Positions 11,701-22,436 of a DNA stretch of 64,000 nt are shown here, piece by piece. Source of the DNA: Macrostomum hystrix (taxonomy: Eukaryota; Platyhelminthes; Macrostomidae). The notes under the pieces are model-generated. The model worked only from the letters and a program-made list of their open reading frames with translations, had not been told where the DNA came from and did not search any database. How positions within the stretch are numbered: the first letter of the stretch is position 1; every line of letters begins with the position of its first letter. The translations under genes and the position numbers were made by a program. The stretch covers positions 16,434,501 through 16,498,500 of the forward strand of contig CATNEN010000001.1 in assembly GCA_950097015.1 (NCBI GenBank), written 5' to 3'.

Positions 11701-13975
11701 ATTGGGATCTAAGAGATTCTATGAATTTAGGATTGGGATATAAGAGATTCTATGAATTTAGGATTGGGATATAAGAGATTCTATGAATTTTGGATTGGGA
11801 TCTAAAAGATTCTGTGAATTTAGGATTGGGATTCAAGAGATTCTATGAACTTAGGATTGGAATCTAAGAGATTCTGTGAATTTAGCATTGGGATCTAAGA
11901 GATTCTGTGAATTTAGGATTGGGATCTAAGAGATTCTGTGAATTTAGGATTGGGATCTAAGAGATTCTGTGAATTTAGGATTGGGATCTAAGAGATTCTA
12001 TGAATTTAGGATTGGGATCTAAGAGATTCTATGAATTTAGGATTGGGATCTAAGAGATTCTGTGAATTTAGGATTGGGATCTAAGAGATTCTATGAATTT
12101 AGGATTGTGATATAAGAGATTCTGTGAATTTAGGATTGGGATCTAAGAGATTCTATGAATTTAGGATTGGGATATAAGAGATTCTCTGAATTTAGCATTG
12201 GGATCTAAGAGATTCTGTGAATTTAGGATTGGGATCTAAGAGATTCTGTGAATTTAGGATTGGGATCTAAGAGATTCTATGAATTTAGGATTGGGATCTA
12301 AGAGATTCAATGAATTTAGGATTGGGATCTAAGAGATTCTGTGAATTTAGGATTGGGATCTAAGAGATTCAATGAATTTAGGATTGGGATCTAAGAGATT
12401 CTATGAGATTAGGATTGGGATCTCAGAGATTCAATGAATTTAGGATTGGGATATAAGAGATTCTATGAATTTAGCATTGGGATCTAAGAGATTCAATGAA
12501 CTTAGGATTGGGATATAAGAGATTCTATGAATTTAGGATTGGGATCTAAGAGATTCTGTGAATTTAGGATTGGGATCTAAGAGATTCTGTGAATTTAGGA
12601 TTGGGATCTAAGAGATTCTATGAATTTAGGATTGGGATCTATGAGATTCTATGAATTTAGGATTGGGATATAAGAGATTCTATGAATTTAGGATTGGGAT
12701 CTAAGAGATTCTGTGAATTTAGGATTGGGATCTAAGAGATTCTGTGAATTTAGGATTGGGATCTAAGAGATTCTATGAATTTAGCATTGGGATCTAAGAG
12801 ATTCTATGAATTTAGGATTGGGATATAAGAGATTCTATGAATTTTGGATTGGGATCTAAGAGATCCCATGAATTTAGGATTGGGATTCAAGAGATTCTAT
12901 GAATTTAGGATTGGGATCTAAGAGATTCAATGAATTTAGGATTGGGATCTAAGAGATTCTATGAGATTAGGATTGGGATCTCAGAGATTCAATGAACTTA
13001 GGATTGGGATCTAAGAGATTCTGTGAATTTAGCATTGGGATATAAGAGATTCTGTGAATTTAGGATTGGGATCTAGGAGATTCTATGAATTTAGCATTGG
13101 GATCTAAGAGATTCCATGAACTTAGGATTGGGATCTAAGAGATTCAATGAACTTAGGATTGGAATCTAAGAGATTCTGTGAATTTAGCATTGGGATCTAA
13201 GAGATTCTGTGAATTTAGGATTGGGATCTAGGAGATTCTATGAATTTAGGATTGGGATCTAAGAGATTCTATGAATTTAGGATTGGGATCTAAGAGATTC
13301 TGTGAATTTAGGATTGGGATCTAGGAGATTCTATGAATTTAGGATTGGGATCTAAGAGATTCTATGAATTTAGGATTGGGATCTAAGAGATTCTGTGAAT
13401 TTAGGATTGGGATCTAAGAGATTCTGTGAATTTAGGATTGGGATCTAAGAGATTCTATGAGATTAGGATTGGGATCTCAGAGATTCAATGAACTTAGGAT
13501 TGGGATCTAAGAGATTCTGTGAATTTAGCATTGGGATCTAAGAGATTCTGTGAATTTAGGATTGGGATCTAGGAGATTCTATGAATTTAGCATTGGGATC
13601 TAAGAGATTCCATGAACTTAGGATTGGGATCTAAGAGATTCAATGAACTTAGGATTGGAATCTAAGAGATTCTGTGAATTTAGCATTGGGATCTAAGAGA
13701 TTCTGTGAATTTAGGATTGGGATCTAGGAGATTCTATGAATTTAGGTTTGGGATCTAAGAGATTCTATGAATTTAGGATTGGGATCTAAGAGATTCTGTG
13801 AATTTAGGATTGGGATCTAGGAGATTCTATGAATTTAGGATTGGGATCTAAGAGATTCTATGAATTTAGGATTGGGATCTAAGAGATTCTGTGAATTTAG
13901 GATTGGGATCTAAGAGATTCTGTGAATTTAGGATTGGGATCTAAGAGATTCTGTGAGTTTAGGATTGGGATCTGT
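8725..13975. repeat. 31-bp satellite array, long form, with higher-order repeats
   Basis: About 169 copies of the 31-bp unit of 3222-3716. Marker variants show higher-order structure. A CTCATG variant at 9331, 10106 and 11687 and a GTGATATAAG variant at 9751, 10526 and 12107 both recur at 775 bp (25 units) and 1581 bp (51 units). A CTAGGAG variant at 13073 and 13569 recurs at 496 bp (16 units). This indicates stepwise block duplication rather than slippage of single units. Confidence 0.95.
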
Positions 13976-14277
13976 TATGCTCAGTTCTGTTATGCCACAA
14001 ACACAATTTAGCTAAGCAACGATCTCAGTTCTGTTATGCAATGAACCCAATTTAGCTAATCATTTTGCCTAGGTAATCCCTGATCTCAATTCCATTATGA
14101 TCCCATCTAATTTGAATTTATTAGGTGAATAAAGCAGGATTTGCCTGATATGTCTCAGCGGGCCATTTACATATCAGGATAAACTACTTGTGATCACTAT
14201 TAAACACAGATACCAATGCGACACTCACAGACAAAATGACACAAGTAATACTCACTTCAATGACGCCTGGAAATCGC
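13976..14277. repeat. Common 3' segment with terminal hairpin (stem at 14144-14178)
   Basis: Matches 3716-4008 almost base for base, although the gene upstream differs (helicase here, RPA there). It contains the perfect 10-bp stem CCTGATATGT / ACATATCAGG at 14144-14153 and 14169-14178. Similarity stops close to the coding ends. Sharing one 3' end across two different genes is what a common transposase recognition end would look like. Confidence 0.75.
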
Positions 14278-16629
14278 CTAATCTCCAGTGAGCACTTCTG
14301 GATACACCACGTTTCTGGTCTTGGTGCCACAGATCCGGACGCGAACATTCGCGGCGTTCTTCGCCCGTGACAGCGCCGTGTACAGCTGACCATGAGTGAA
14401 GCAACCGACAGCCAGGTCAACTCCAACGGTCTCCAGGGATTGTCCTTGTGCTTTGTGTATTGTAAGGCAGAAGCTCGGCTTCACCGGAAACTGCAGCCGC
14501 TTGAAACTCACTGGTAGATCCGCATTGTTTGGAATCAGCGGAATTCGCGGCAGCAGGATCTCGTCTCCAGTGAACTGACCGGCGGCAATCTTGCAGCGCA
14601 GCACATTATCGCCCATCGTGAGAACGATGAGCCGTGTACCGTTGCACAGCCGCGGCGGGTTGATATTCCGAAGAAGCACCAGCGGCATGCCCACCTTGAT
14701 CCTGAGCAGATAAGTTGGAAAATTCGGGGCATCCAGCTGGTTTAGCAACTCCGTCGGGAAATGCGTAGCGGCCTCCTCATCAGCCAGGCTGTCTACAGAG
14801 CGATACTCTCGCAGGCAACCCGGGAAAATGCCCAGACACGTCTCGTTGATGGCATCAACAGAGTCGTTGTACGGCGCCAGTATCGCTCGACTTGCAAAAT
14901 AGTCGTCCCGCTCCGCTGATTCTTCAAACGACGGGTACACGAACTTGATCAGGTCATTCAGCGGAGCCTCTGCAGAAATCACCATCTCAGCGGGAAGGGA
15001 CACCTTCTCCTCAGCATCCTGCTCGATTGTCCCGGTTCCGATCTGTGAAAAGAAAAGCAATAAAAACATGAAACATAATATTCGCAATGATTCGCGAGAA
15101 AAAATGATTTTTACACCCCATTCTCACCTGCATGAGTAGCTCCGTGAACTTCTGGTACATCGCTGGCTCGGAGCTGCACAGCAGACGAATGTTTCTCGTC
15201 AAGCGATGTCGCTTGAAAAGTTTCCACAGCGAAGATCTGCAGACACGCCATGACGCTGTTGGCGCGGGTTCCATTCACTACGACAGGCAGGAGCTGGCGG
15301 AAGTCACCGGAACACACCAGAGTGACTCCTCCAAATGGCTTGTCCTGCTTCCGAACGTCTCGCAGACACCTGTCCACGGATTCCAGATCCTTTCGATTGG
15401 TCATGGAGATCTCGTCCCAGACAATCAGCCGAACTCTACGAAACACTTCCGCTTGCTTGGACTGCGCGCCAACAGCGCAGACATCCTTGTTGGATCGGAG
15501 CAGCCGGACTGGGATCTTGAACCTAGAGTGAAGTTGTCATAGGTAGAATCGATTAGAAACGCGACTCTATAAAATTCAGAAGCATTCCCCTAATCTAAAA
15601 AACTTACGTGGAATGCGCAGTCTGTCCGCCTGGCAGCAGAGTCGCTGCGATTCCAGACGCCGCAACGGCCAGGGCGAGTTCACCGCGGCTGCGCACGAAG
15701 GCCAGCAAAACCTCCAGCAGGAAGGTCTTGCCAGTGCCAGCGGGCGCGTCCAGGAAGTGCAAACCGCCCGAGCCGGCCACAAGATCCGCAGTCACCGACT
15801 CGTACACCGCAATCTGCTCCTCCGTCAGCATTGACAGTCTCGCTTCCCGGATCTCGGCCTGTTCAACCGGGTCGAACTGCATCGGTCCGACTTGAGGCGG
15901 CACGGAGGCCGCAGGCAAGCCGTACTCGGGCAGGCTGTGACCGCCCATGGAGGTCAGCATGCTCTGCAGCTCGCGCAGCGCCAGGTCGGTGATTTCCTCA
16001 GCGCTCAGATCTCGGTGGTGAAACCGCAGGTCCTCGCACAGATCCTCGGCGAATGTGCACCACAGATCGCTGCCATCCTCAGGGTTGCCCCAAATCAGAA
16101 TGACAGCCAGCAGGTGCCTGAGAGCTCTCGGCATTCGCGACTGGACTGCCTCGGCTAGGCAGCGCCGCCAGTGGTCGTCTCGTTGCAGCAGACCCAGGGC
16201 CGTGCAAGCAGCCTTGGCGCTGGGACACAGCACTCCGTCCACAGTGTGCAGCGCCTCGAAGCTGGTTGGCCCTCTAACCTGCAGGAGGAGCATTCGCATA
16301 TAAAACAGATCCCCTGCTCTCGGACTCACCGTGTACATTCGGGCAATGTTCGTGTTGTGCACAACACCAGGGTGGCCCTCAACTCTCGAACCCTTCTTGG
16401 CGCGGCGCCACTCCCTCTCGCTGTGGTGCCACACGAAGTAGGACGGCACCTCGGTGTACACCAGGCCTCTAGCGAATTCATCAGTGCGGCACAGCTTGAA
16501 GAAAGCCGTCAGCGTCGAATCTCTGGGCGCCCTGGCCTTTGTGCTCGCATTTTGCTCGTTGAAATACACGAGCTGCTCGTTAGACTTGTGCACGCACAAT
16601 CGGATCACAGCCGGAAATCTGTTGTGCAC
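14278..16629 (-). other. Hel1 helicase part (exons 7-9), PIF1 superfamily
   Basis: Superfamily 1 motifs in order: Walker A APAGTGKTFLLE, then SGIAATLLPGGQTAHST, Walker B VWDEISM, motif III CSGDFRQLLPV, motif V LTIHKAQGQS, and motif VI LYTALSRAKN near the C-terminus. Exon 7 is exactly 1,022 nt here and in Hel3, so exon size is conserved. The 2-nt deletion lies between motifs III and V, so the last two motifs are out of frame with the Rep part. Confidence 0.88.
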
Positions 16630-19600
16630 CTGTTGTGTTTTAGTTTAAAAACCAAATTATTATTTTCCCATTCTTTGCTCCTAGCACTGCCTTGCAAACA
16701 TCTATGACTTACTTCAAAGCCCAAGATGGTATTCACGGCTTCCATTGGGCCTATGTAGCGCGCCAGCAGATACTCCTTGATCTCATTTCGCCCCTCCTTC
16801 TTGGCTTGAGTCGGAGCCTTGCTAGCTGAACCTTCCTGTCGTTCGCCATCCGCAGCCTGCTCTCCTGGCCCGCTCGGCTTCTTGTTTGCCTCGAACTTGA
16901 ACGACGCCATGTCGCCGCCTTTTAGCAAGTACTTGATCACGTACTTGACCGACTTGACGGTGGCACAAACTTCAAAGTTCATGTGGCATTCGAAAAGGAG
17001 CAGCAGGCCCGGGTTGTATGGTACAACCCACCTGTATTTGTGCCAGGAAAAGAATTGCTAATTAATGATTTATGTATTCTAGCAATGGTAAATTAAACTT
17101 ACAGTAAATAAACAATTTAGCAATATAAATAAACTAAACACAAGGCTAAACTAAGTACTTTGCTTTCGTATTAAAGAATCAACCTTTCAATCAAGTCTGA
17201 AAAAACACCAACACCTCCTCACTCACCTGTTGTCCATGCGAATGCTGCGGCCTTTGAATAGTTTGTCCACCGTGAATCCGCCCATCTCAGGGGACAGCCT
17301 GCGATACAATGGGTAGCCAGTATCGCTGGTTAGGGTCGCCTGCTGGAACTCCTTCGGGAAGCCCTTGCTGCACTGGCCGTCCACCATGCACGGGCAGGCT
17401 GGATTTACCACGCCGCAGGGGCCATGGATCATGTGAGTCTTCACCAGCTCGTGCAGCCTCGGCTGCTGCTGTGGGTCCGGGATCTCAGCGGACACGATTT
17501 TGTCGTAGCGGTCCGGAGTCACTCTCTGTCCACTGACCAGCCAGAGCAGAAAGTGCACATGGGGGAGACCTGCGGAAGACATAAATAAATAAGTGATTCA
17601 AAGCAACGTATGATTGCGAAATCCCTTGCATAAAAATATGGATAGCTAAACCTGGACTGTATAGCAATGCAATCCTTGAACTCAAAAGTCTGTAATTACA
17701 GAAAGAAAATTGAAACCGCAAATCGCTCACTTACCGCGCTTCTGATACTCCAGAGAGCAAACATGTGCGGCCTCCTTTCCAAAGCGCTTCCTCAGCTCGG
17801 CAAGCAGAGCCTTCTTCTTCAGCTCGAAAACGCGCGTGACAATATCCGGCCGGTCCTCAGGTCGCTGTCCAGGTAGCAGCTGTGCGCTGATTTCCGTCCA
17901 CTTAGGGTTGCACGTCGCCGTGACAAACAGGTCCGGCTTGCCAAACTTTTGTACGTAGGTCATGGCGTCTTGCAGCCTCTCCATCAGGTACCTTGGCCCG
18001 CCAACGAAGCTGGAGGACAGGAATACGTGCGCAGGCTTGCCAATATCAGTCGGATTTGTGTCGGTCGACCTGCCATCAGCAGCGAATAGAGCGTCTCGCA
18101 GACCGCTGTACGTCTCACTGCGCAGGTCGCTCTGATGGGTCCGCAGATAGAGCAGCCTCTCTGACTCAATCTTGGCGCACATATCCACCAGGTACTGCTG
18201 GAACAGCCTCCGTCCGTAGTGCAGCAAGCTGCTCTGGCCAGCTCGCACCATGATTTCGCTGGCATAGTACTTCATCGGCGTCAGCTTGCGGCCATTGCTC
18301 ATGCGCAGCTCAGGGTGCCAGCCGTCCTCGCCATGGGGGAACAGCAACACGTACTCCAGTGCATCATACGATCGGTGCGTTTTGCTAATCCTCTTGTAGC
18401 CGCCACCCCGCAGTTGAATGACAACATCTCGGCTAGTTGCTGGCTCATCACCGTCTTCAGGGGCCTCAGTATCCTCAGTGTCCTTAACAATGAGGATGCC
18501 GACCTCGTTTGCCGTGGGCAAATTGTAGCGCCTGATTTTGAACGGTAGTAACAAATGCTTTTAACAAAACTCTTTACAACGGTAAACATTTCTGTGTACA
18601 CAGGCACAAAGCTTTAAAAGACAGGTTTTAAAATGTGTTCGAATCCCTTTTCAGTTATTGTTAGCTCACCGAATGTGTTCCCCAGAAGGCCTCCGGTCCG
18701 GGTGAATCACGATTCGCGCATCCACAAGCTCCGGATCCTCCATGATCCGCTGTGCTGCAGCCTTCAGGCTCCGAACGTAAAGGTTGCACTCGTGAAGCAA
18801 CGTCTGTAGCAGCTCATGTAGCTCTGGCTTCACCCTATCGCTCAGACTCTGCTGGCTTTCGAGTTCGCGGTCAGTGAAGTACACCTGCCAGCCGCGAGGA
18901 ACAGCAGACGCTTCAGCAAACAGCGGCATAGCAGTGTGGTGCAGCTGACCGCTGATGATGTAGCTGGGATTCCAGCCTGGCACCAACCGCGGCTTGGCAC
19001 TCAGCGAGGTCAGGTGCAGCACAGAGTTGTAGCTCCGGATGTTGGTCAGGAACTCTGAGCTCATGCCATGCCGGCCCATGTACAGGTCAGCCAGCAGCTG
19101 TGGCACAGTCCGGGTGGGCAGCTTCACCTTGCCGCCAGCACAGCAGAAATTGCCCGTCTCCATGCGGAACAGCTTGGCACCGCAATGGTTGCATGCCCAG
19201 TCCATTGGCCCGCAGTCATGGGCTGGGGCTTCTGGCCTCGCCATCGTCTCAGGCCTGATAAAAAATGGAATGTATCTCTTAGTAACTGTTAAATGTAAAT
19301 GTAACTGTTAATTGTGTGTCAGTTTACCTTGCAGTAGCGGGTCCGTCTTCAGCGCGGCCCGCAGTCTCATGTTCCGCCGGCATCGCGCTGGGGCCCTTGG
19401 CCTTTTTGGTCTTCTTGGCAGGAGTTCTGCTTGCTGCCAGGCTTGGGAACTCAGCATCTGTAAAGGCTTGCAAAGGCTCTCGAAGTCTCAGTGACTCGTA
19501 ATGTTCATGGCGCAAAAGCACACGCACAATGGCATTAGGAGGGCGCAAATTAGCCCTGAAATATTGCATCACACTACCATTGGCCTGGTAAATGACCAGG

Positions 19601-20508
19601 TCCACATTAAAGCAGCGGCTCAACAAAGAGGCAACTTCATCTGAAACATAAATTCCTGCTTGAAAAGAGGAATTCACGATCTCATCAGCACTTTCAGGTG
19701 CAATAAGGCCATCTGCAACCAGCTGTGGCATGAGTTCTGCAACACGGCAAGACAAGTCCTGCCGCAGGGAGGCTGCGTCAGTTTCCAGCGGGGTTCCACG
19801 CAGCTGATCACACACAGCATAAAAAAAGCAATTGCCATCACCAACAATGGGGATTACCTGCAACTGCTCAAAGGGTACAATAGATTCTGTACCTTGCTGC
19901 TGAGTGTCCGACCTAAGGGGCAATGGGTGAACGTAAGCACAGCTGCCTTAATTGGCTTTTTAAGACAATTCATTCCTCAAAAATCGCTGTCCGCTTAATT
20001 TATACAGAATAAAATGGATACTACAAATTATCCCCTTCAAGGCAATTCAGAAAAAAAAGAAAAATAAAGACTTGTTATAAAACGGCCATAAAACTCACCT
20101 AGAAACCACAGCTCCACGGCGACGAATGCGATCGGCTTCCAATCGGGCAGCCTGCTCTGCCTCAGTCTCAGCATGTCTGCGCTGAGCAATCCGCTGCCGC
20201 TGTTCTTCCAATCGGGCAGCCCGCTCTGCCTCAGTCTCATCATGTCTGCGCTGAGCATCCCGCTGCCGCTGTTCTTCCAGTCGGGCAGCCCGCTCTGCCT
20301 CAGTCTCAGCATGTCTGCGCTGAGCATCCCGCTGCCGCTGTTCTTCCAGTCGGGCAGCCCGCTCTGCCTCAGTCTCAGCATGTCTGCACTGAGCATTCCG
20401 CTGCCGCTGTTCTTCCAGTCGGGCAGCCCGCTCTGCCTCGGATTCTGCCTGTCGCCGTCGCTTGGCATCGCGGCTCTTCTTTAAACTGCTGGCGCCGCGT
20501 CGAACCAT
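14278..20508 (-). CDS. Hel1: Helitron Rep-helicase with OTU domain, 9 exons, one frameshift
   Basis: Exons, 5' to 3' on the minus strand: 20099-20508, 19328-19912, 18670-19254, 17735-18531, 17227-17569, 16713-17031, 15608-16629, 15128-15522, 14278-15042. All have GT-AG borders with matching phases, for about 1,740 residues; introns are mostly 70-200 bp. Order: charged repeats, OTU protease, Cys-rich zinc finger, Helitron N-terminal domain, HUH nuclease (GLPHVHFLLWL), Y2 tyrosines (KYVIKYLLK), then a PIF1-type helicase. This is the rolling-circle transposase that nicks, unwinds and joins. Exon 8 is 2 nt shorter than in Hel2 and Hel3 near 15225-15245, shifting frame before the end of that exon. 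The copy is therefore probably inactive unless that is a sequence error. Start chosen at MVRRGASS, shared with Hel2. Confidence 0.9.
16713..18531 (-). other. Hel1 Rep nuclease part (exons 4-6)
   Basis: Exon 4 carries the Helitron N-terminal domain, including YVLLFPHGEDGWHPEL and DLFVTATCNPKW. Exon 5 opens with KRGLPHVHFLLWL, whose H-x-H is the metal-binding HUH motif. Exon 6 holds the two nucleophile tyrosines of Y2 Rep proteins, at 16941-16943 and 16929-16931 (Y-V-I-K-Y). Both tyrosines are present, unlike in Hel3. 16713-17031 also contains a variable acidic/basic linker. Confidence 0.88.
18670..19254 (-). other. Hel1 zinc-finger exon
   Basis: Contains DCGPMDWACNHCGAKLFRME followed by NFCCAGGKVKLP, the C-x2-C ... 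CC pattern found N-terminal to the Rep domain in Helitron proteins, probably a DNA-binding zinc fold. Next to it is a helical stretch ending RIVIHPDRRPSGEHIR. In Hel3 this exon survives only from SAVPHGWQVYF onward. Confidence 0.8.
19328..19912 (-). other. Hel1 OTU cysteine-protease exon
   Basis: A 195-residue exon with GDGNCFFYAV (catalytic Asp and Cys of OTU proteases) and, about 115 residues later, the catalytic His in LLRHEHYESL. It ends in a Lys-rich linker (PAKKTKKAKG). OTU enzymes remove ubiquitin; animal Helitrons and Helentrons are known to carry them. Its role in transposition is unproven. The domain is absent from deleted Hel2 and lost upstream of truncated Hel3. Confidence 0.85.
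20099..20508 (-). other. Hel1 first exon: 23-residue charged tandem repeats
   Basis: After MVRRGASSLKKSRDAKRRRQ come five tandem copies of a 23-residue unit (ETEAERAARLEEQRQRDAQ plus RRHA; 69 bp in DNA), predicted to be a long charged helix or coiled coil. Similar Glu-Arg repeats precede helicase domains in many animal Helitron proteins. Near-identity between units at DNA level shows recent expansion. Hel2 has a related but not identical set. Confidence 0.8.
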
Positions 20509-20935
20509 GATTGAGAAATGAGAGCAAAAAGAAATAATTGAGAAATAATGATATGGTTTGAAAGATGAAAATTTGTGAGTTCGGATGTCTGAAGAATCAG
20601 ATAAGGCGCCCTTTAGCCAATCTAATTTGCAGGCTTTTTATTATCCAGTGGGCTGAATCGGAGCTTATCTTAAGACGCAGGGTAAAAACTGAAAAATCGA
20701 TAAAGAAAACGGGGGTCTAAATCTAAAAAACCTATGATTTGGGGTGTGGGCTCTCCAGGCCCGTGCGTCCACATTCCGGGGCAGTCGGCTCACAATGTAC
20801 ACTGGACAGTGAGAAAAGCTGTGGGGTTGACACGGTTATGTACATTTGACACACTGAAATTCTTATCAGTGTTATAACCAGTATCACTGATATCATTGAT
20901 ATCATCAATATCATCAAACTGGCTTTGCAAAACTG
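20509..20935 (-). promoter_or_regulatory. Hel1 upstream region, conserved with Hel2
   Basis: 20509-20790 matches 26997-27300 upstream of Hel2: the same TCTGAAGAATCAGATAAGG, ATCTTAAGAC and GGGCTCTCCA/GCCCGTGCGT blocks in the same order. On the minus strand an A/T-rich TATA-like run lies about 110-130 bp before the ATG (GGATAATAAAAAG here, TATATAG in Hel2). 20815-20935 (GTGGGGTTGACAC...) recurs at 28590-28680 and inverted at 47330-47460. It is likely the promoter plus 5' end of the element. Confidence 0.55.
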
Positions 20936-21862
20936 GTTTTGCCATTATTCAAACTCTGGTTCGCTATGATTCAAACGATGCTTTAGCCATGATTCAAACA
21001 ATGGTTTAGCCATGATTTAAACAATGGTTTAGCCATGATTCAAACAATGGTTTAGCCACGATTCAAACAATGGTTTAGCCATGATTTAAACGATGGTTTA
21101 GCCATGATTCAAACTCTGGTTTAGCCATGATTCAAACAATGGTTTAGCCATGATTTAAACGATGGTTTAGCCATGATTCAAACTCTGGTTCGCTATGATT
21201 CAAACGATGCTTTAGCCATGATTCAAACAATGGTTTAGCCATGATTTAAACAATGGTTTAGCCATGATTCAAACAATGGTTTAGCCATGATTCAAACTCT
21301 GGTTTAGCCATGATTCAAACGATGGTTTAGCCATGATTCACACTCTGGTTTAGCCATGATTCAAACTCTGGTTTAGCAATGATTCAAACTCTGGTTTAGC
21401 CATGATTGAGACTCTGGTTTAGCCATGATTCAGACTCTGGTTTAGCCATGATTCAGACTCTGGTTTAGCTATGATTCAAACTCTGCTTTAGCCATGATTG
21501 AGACTCTGGTTTAGCCATGATTGAGACTCTGGTTTAGCCATGATTGAGACTCTGGTTTAGCCATGATTCAGACTCTGGTTTAGCTATGATTCAGACTCTG
21601 GTTTAGCCATGATTCAGACTCTGGTTTAGCTATGATTCAAACTCTGGTTTAGCCATGATTGAGACTCTGGTTTAGCCATGATTGAGACTCTGGTTTAGCT
21701 ATGATTCAGACTCTTGTTTAACCATGATTAAAACTCAGTTTTAGCAATGATTCGAACTCTGGTTTAGCAATGATTCAGAATCTGGTTTAGCCATGATTCA
21801 GACTCTGGTTTAGCCATGATTCAAACTCTATTTTTGCATTATTCAAACTCAGATTTGCAATG
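20930..21862. repeat. 23-bp minisatellite array, second copy
   Basis: About 40 copies of the 23-bp unit of 170-875 (ATGATTCAAAC...GGTTTAGCC). The proximal half is enriched in CAAACAATGG and CAAACGATGG variants; the distal half in GAGACTCTGG and CAGACTCTGG. The A/T-rich segment and tRNA-like patch follow, as in copy X. Confidence 0.92.
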
Positions 21863-21944
21863 ATGTATGATATTTTATTTACGAAATGAAAAAAATAAAT
21901 TAAAATAATCTTCAATCACTACTGGCTAAAAATTAGTTTAAATG

Positions 21945-22435
21945 ATTTGACGCAGTGCAGAATCGAACCCTAGCCTAGACTTACTTATTCCTAGTGCCTA
22001 CACATCGGCTATTCCGACTGTTGGTTAGTGGGTGCGGAATTCAGCCTTATAAAATGAATTCTCAAAGTTCTGGCTTTGTACAATGAAGTAAGAAAATAGA
22101 GTACACTCAGTTGTGTACATTTATTTCCAATTTGTCTCCAGAGTGCAGGCTTCAAATTCAATCAGCTAGGGGTTGTTGCGCAATTTGACGATGCAATTCT
22201 AATTCAGTGGCAGTGAGTTAAAATTCTCAATAGGCCAAGATGGTTTGACCTTTGACAAAATCATGTTTTTCGAATATTTAATCCCCTTAGCAATGGAGTT
22301 AAGCTTAATAAAAATACGTGTAAAATTCTGCCCATATTTCGCATATTTTGGTGAAGAAATGGTGAAAATCGGTTGAGCCGTTCGGGAGAAAATCAATTAC
22401 AACCAAGTAAGTAAACAGTTCATTTTTAGTATATT
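21945..22435. repeat. Element tail, copy W: tRNA-like patch and dispersed repeat
   Basis: 21950-22050 repeats the tRNA-like patch of 970-1060 (AGAATCGAACCCTAGCC retained). 22255-22400 repeats the GAGCCGTTCGGGAG element. The rest of the copy X tail (1490 onward) is missing here and is replaced by 22437 onward. Confidence 0.75.
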
Positions 22436-22436
22436 A

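Noticed and set aside
14184-14426. 80-codon minus ORF at the end of Hel1
   Set aside because: It overlaps helicase exon 9 in another frame and runs into the shared non-coding 3' segment.
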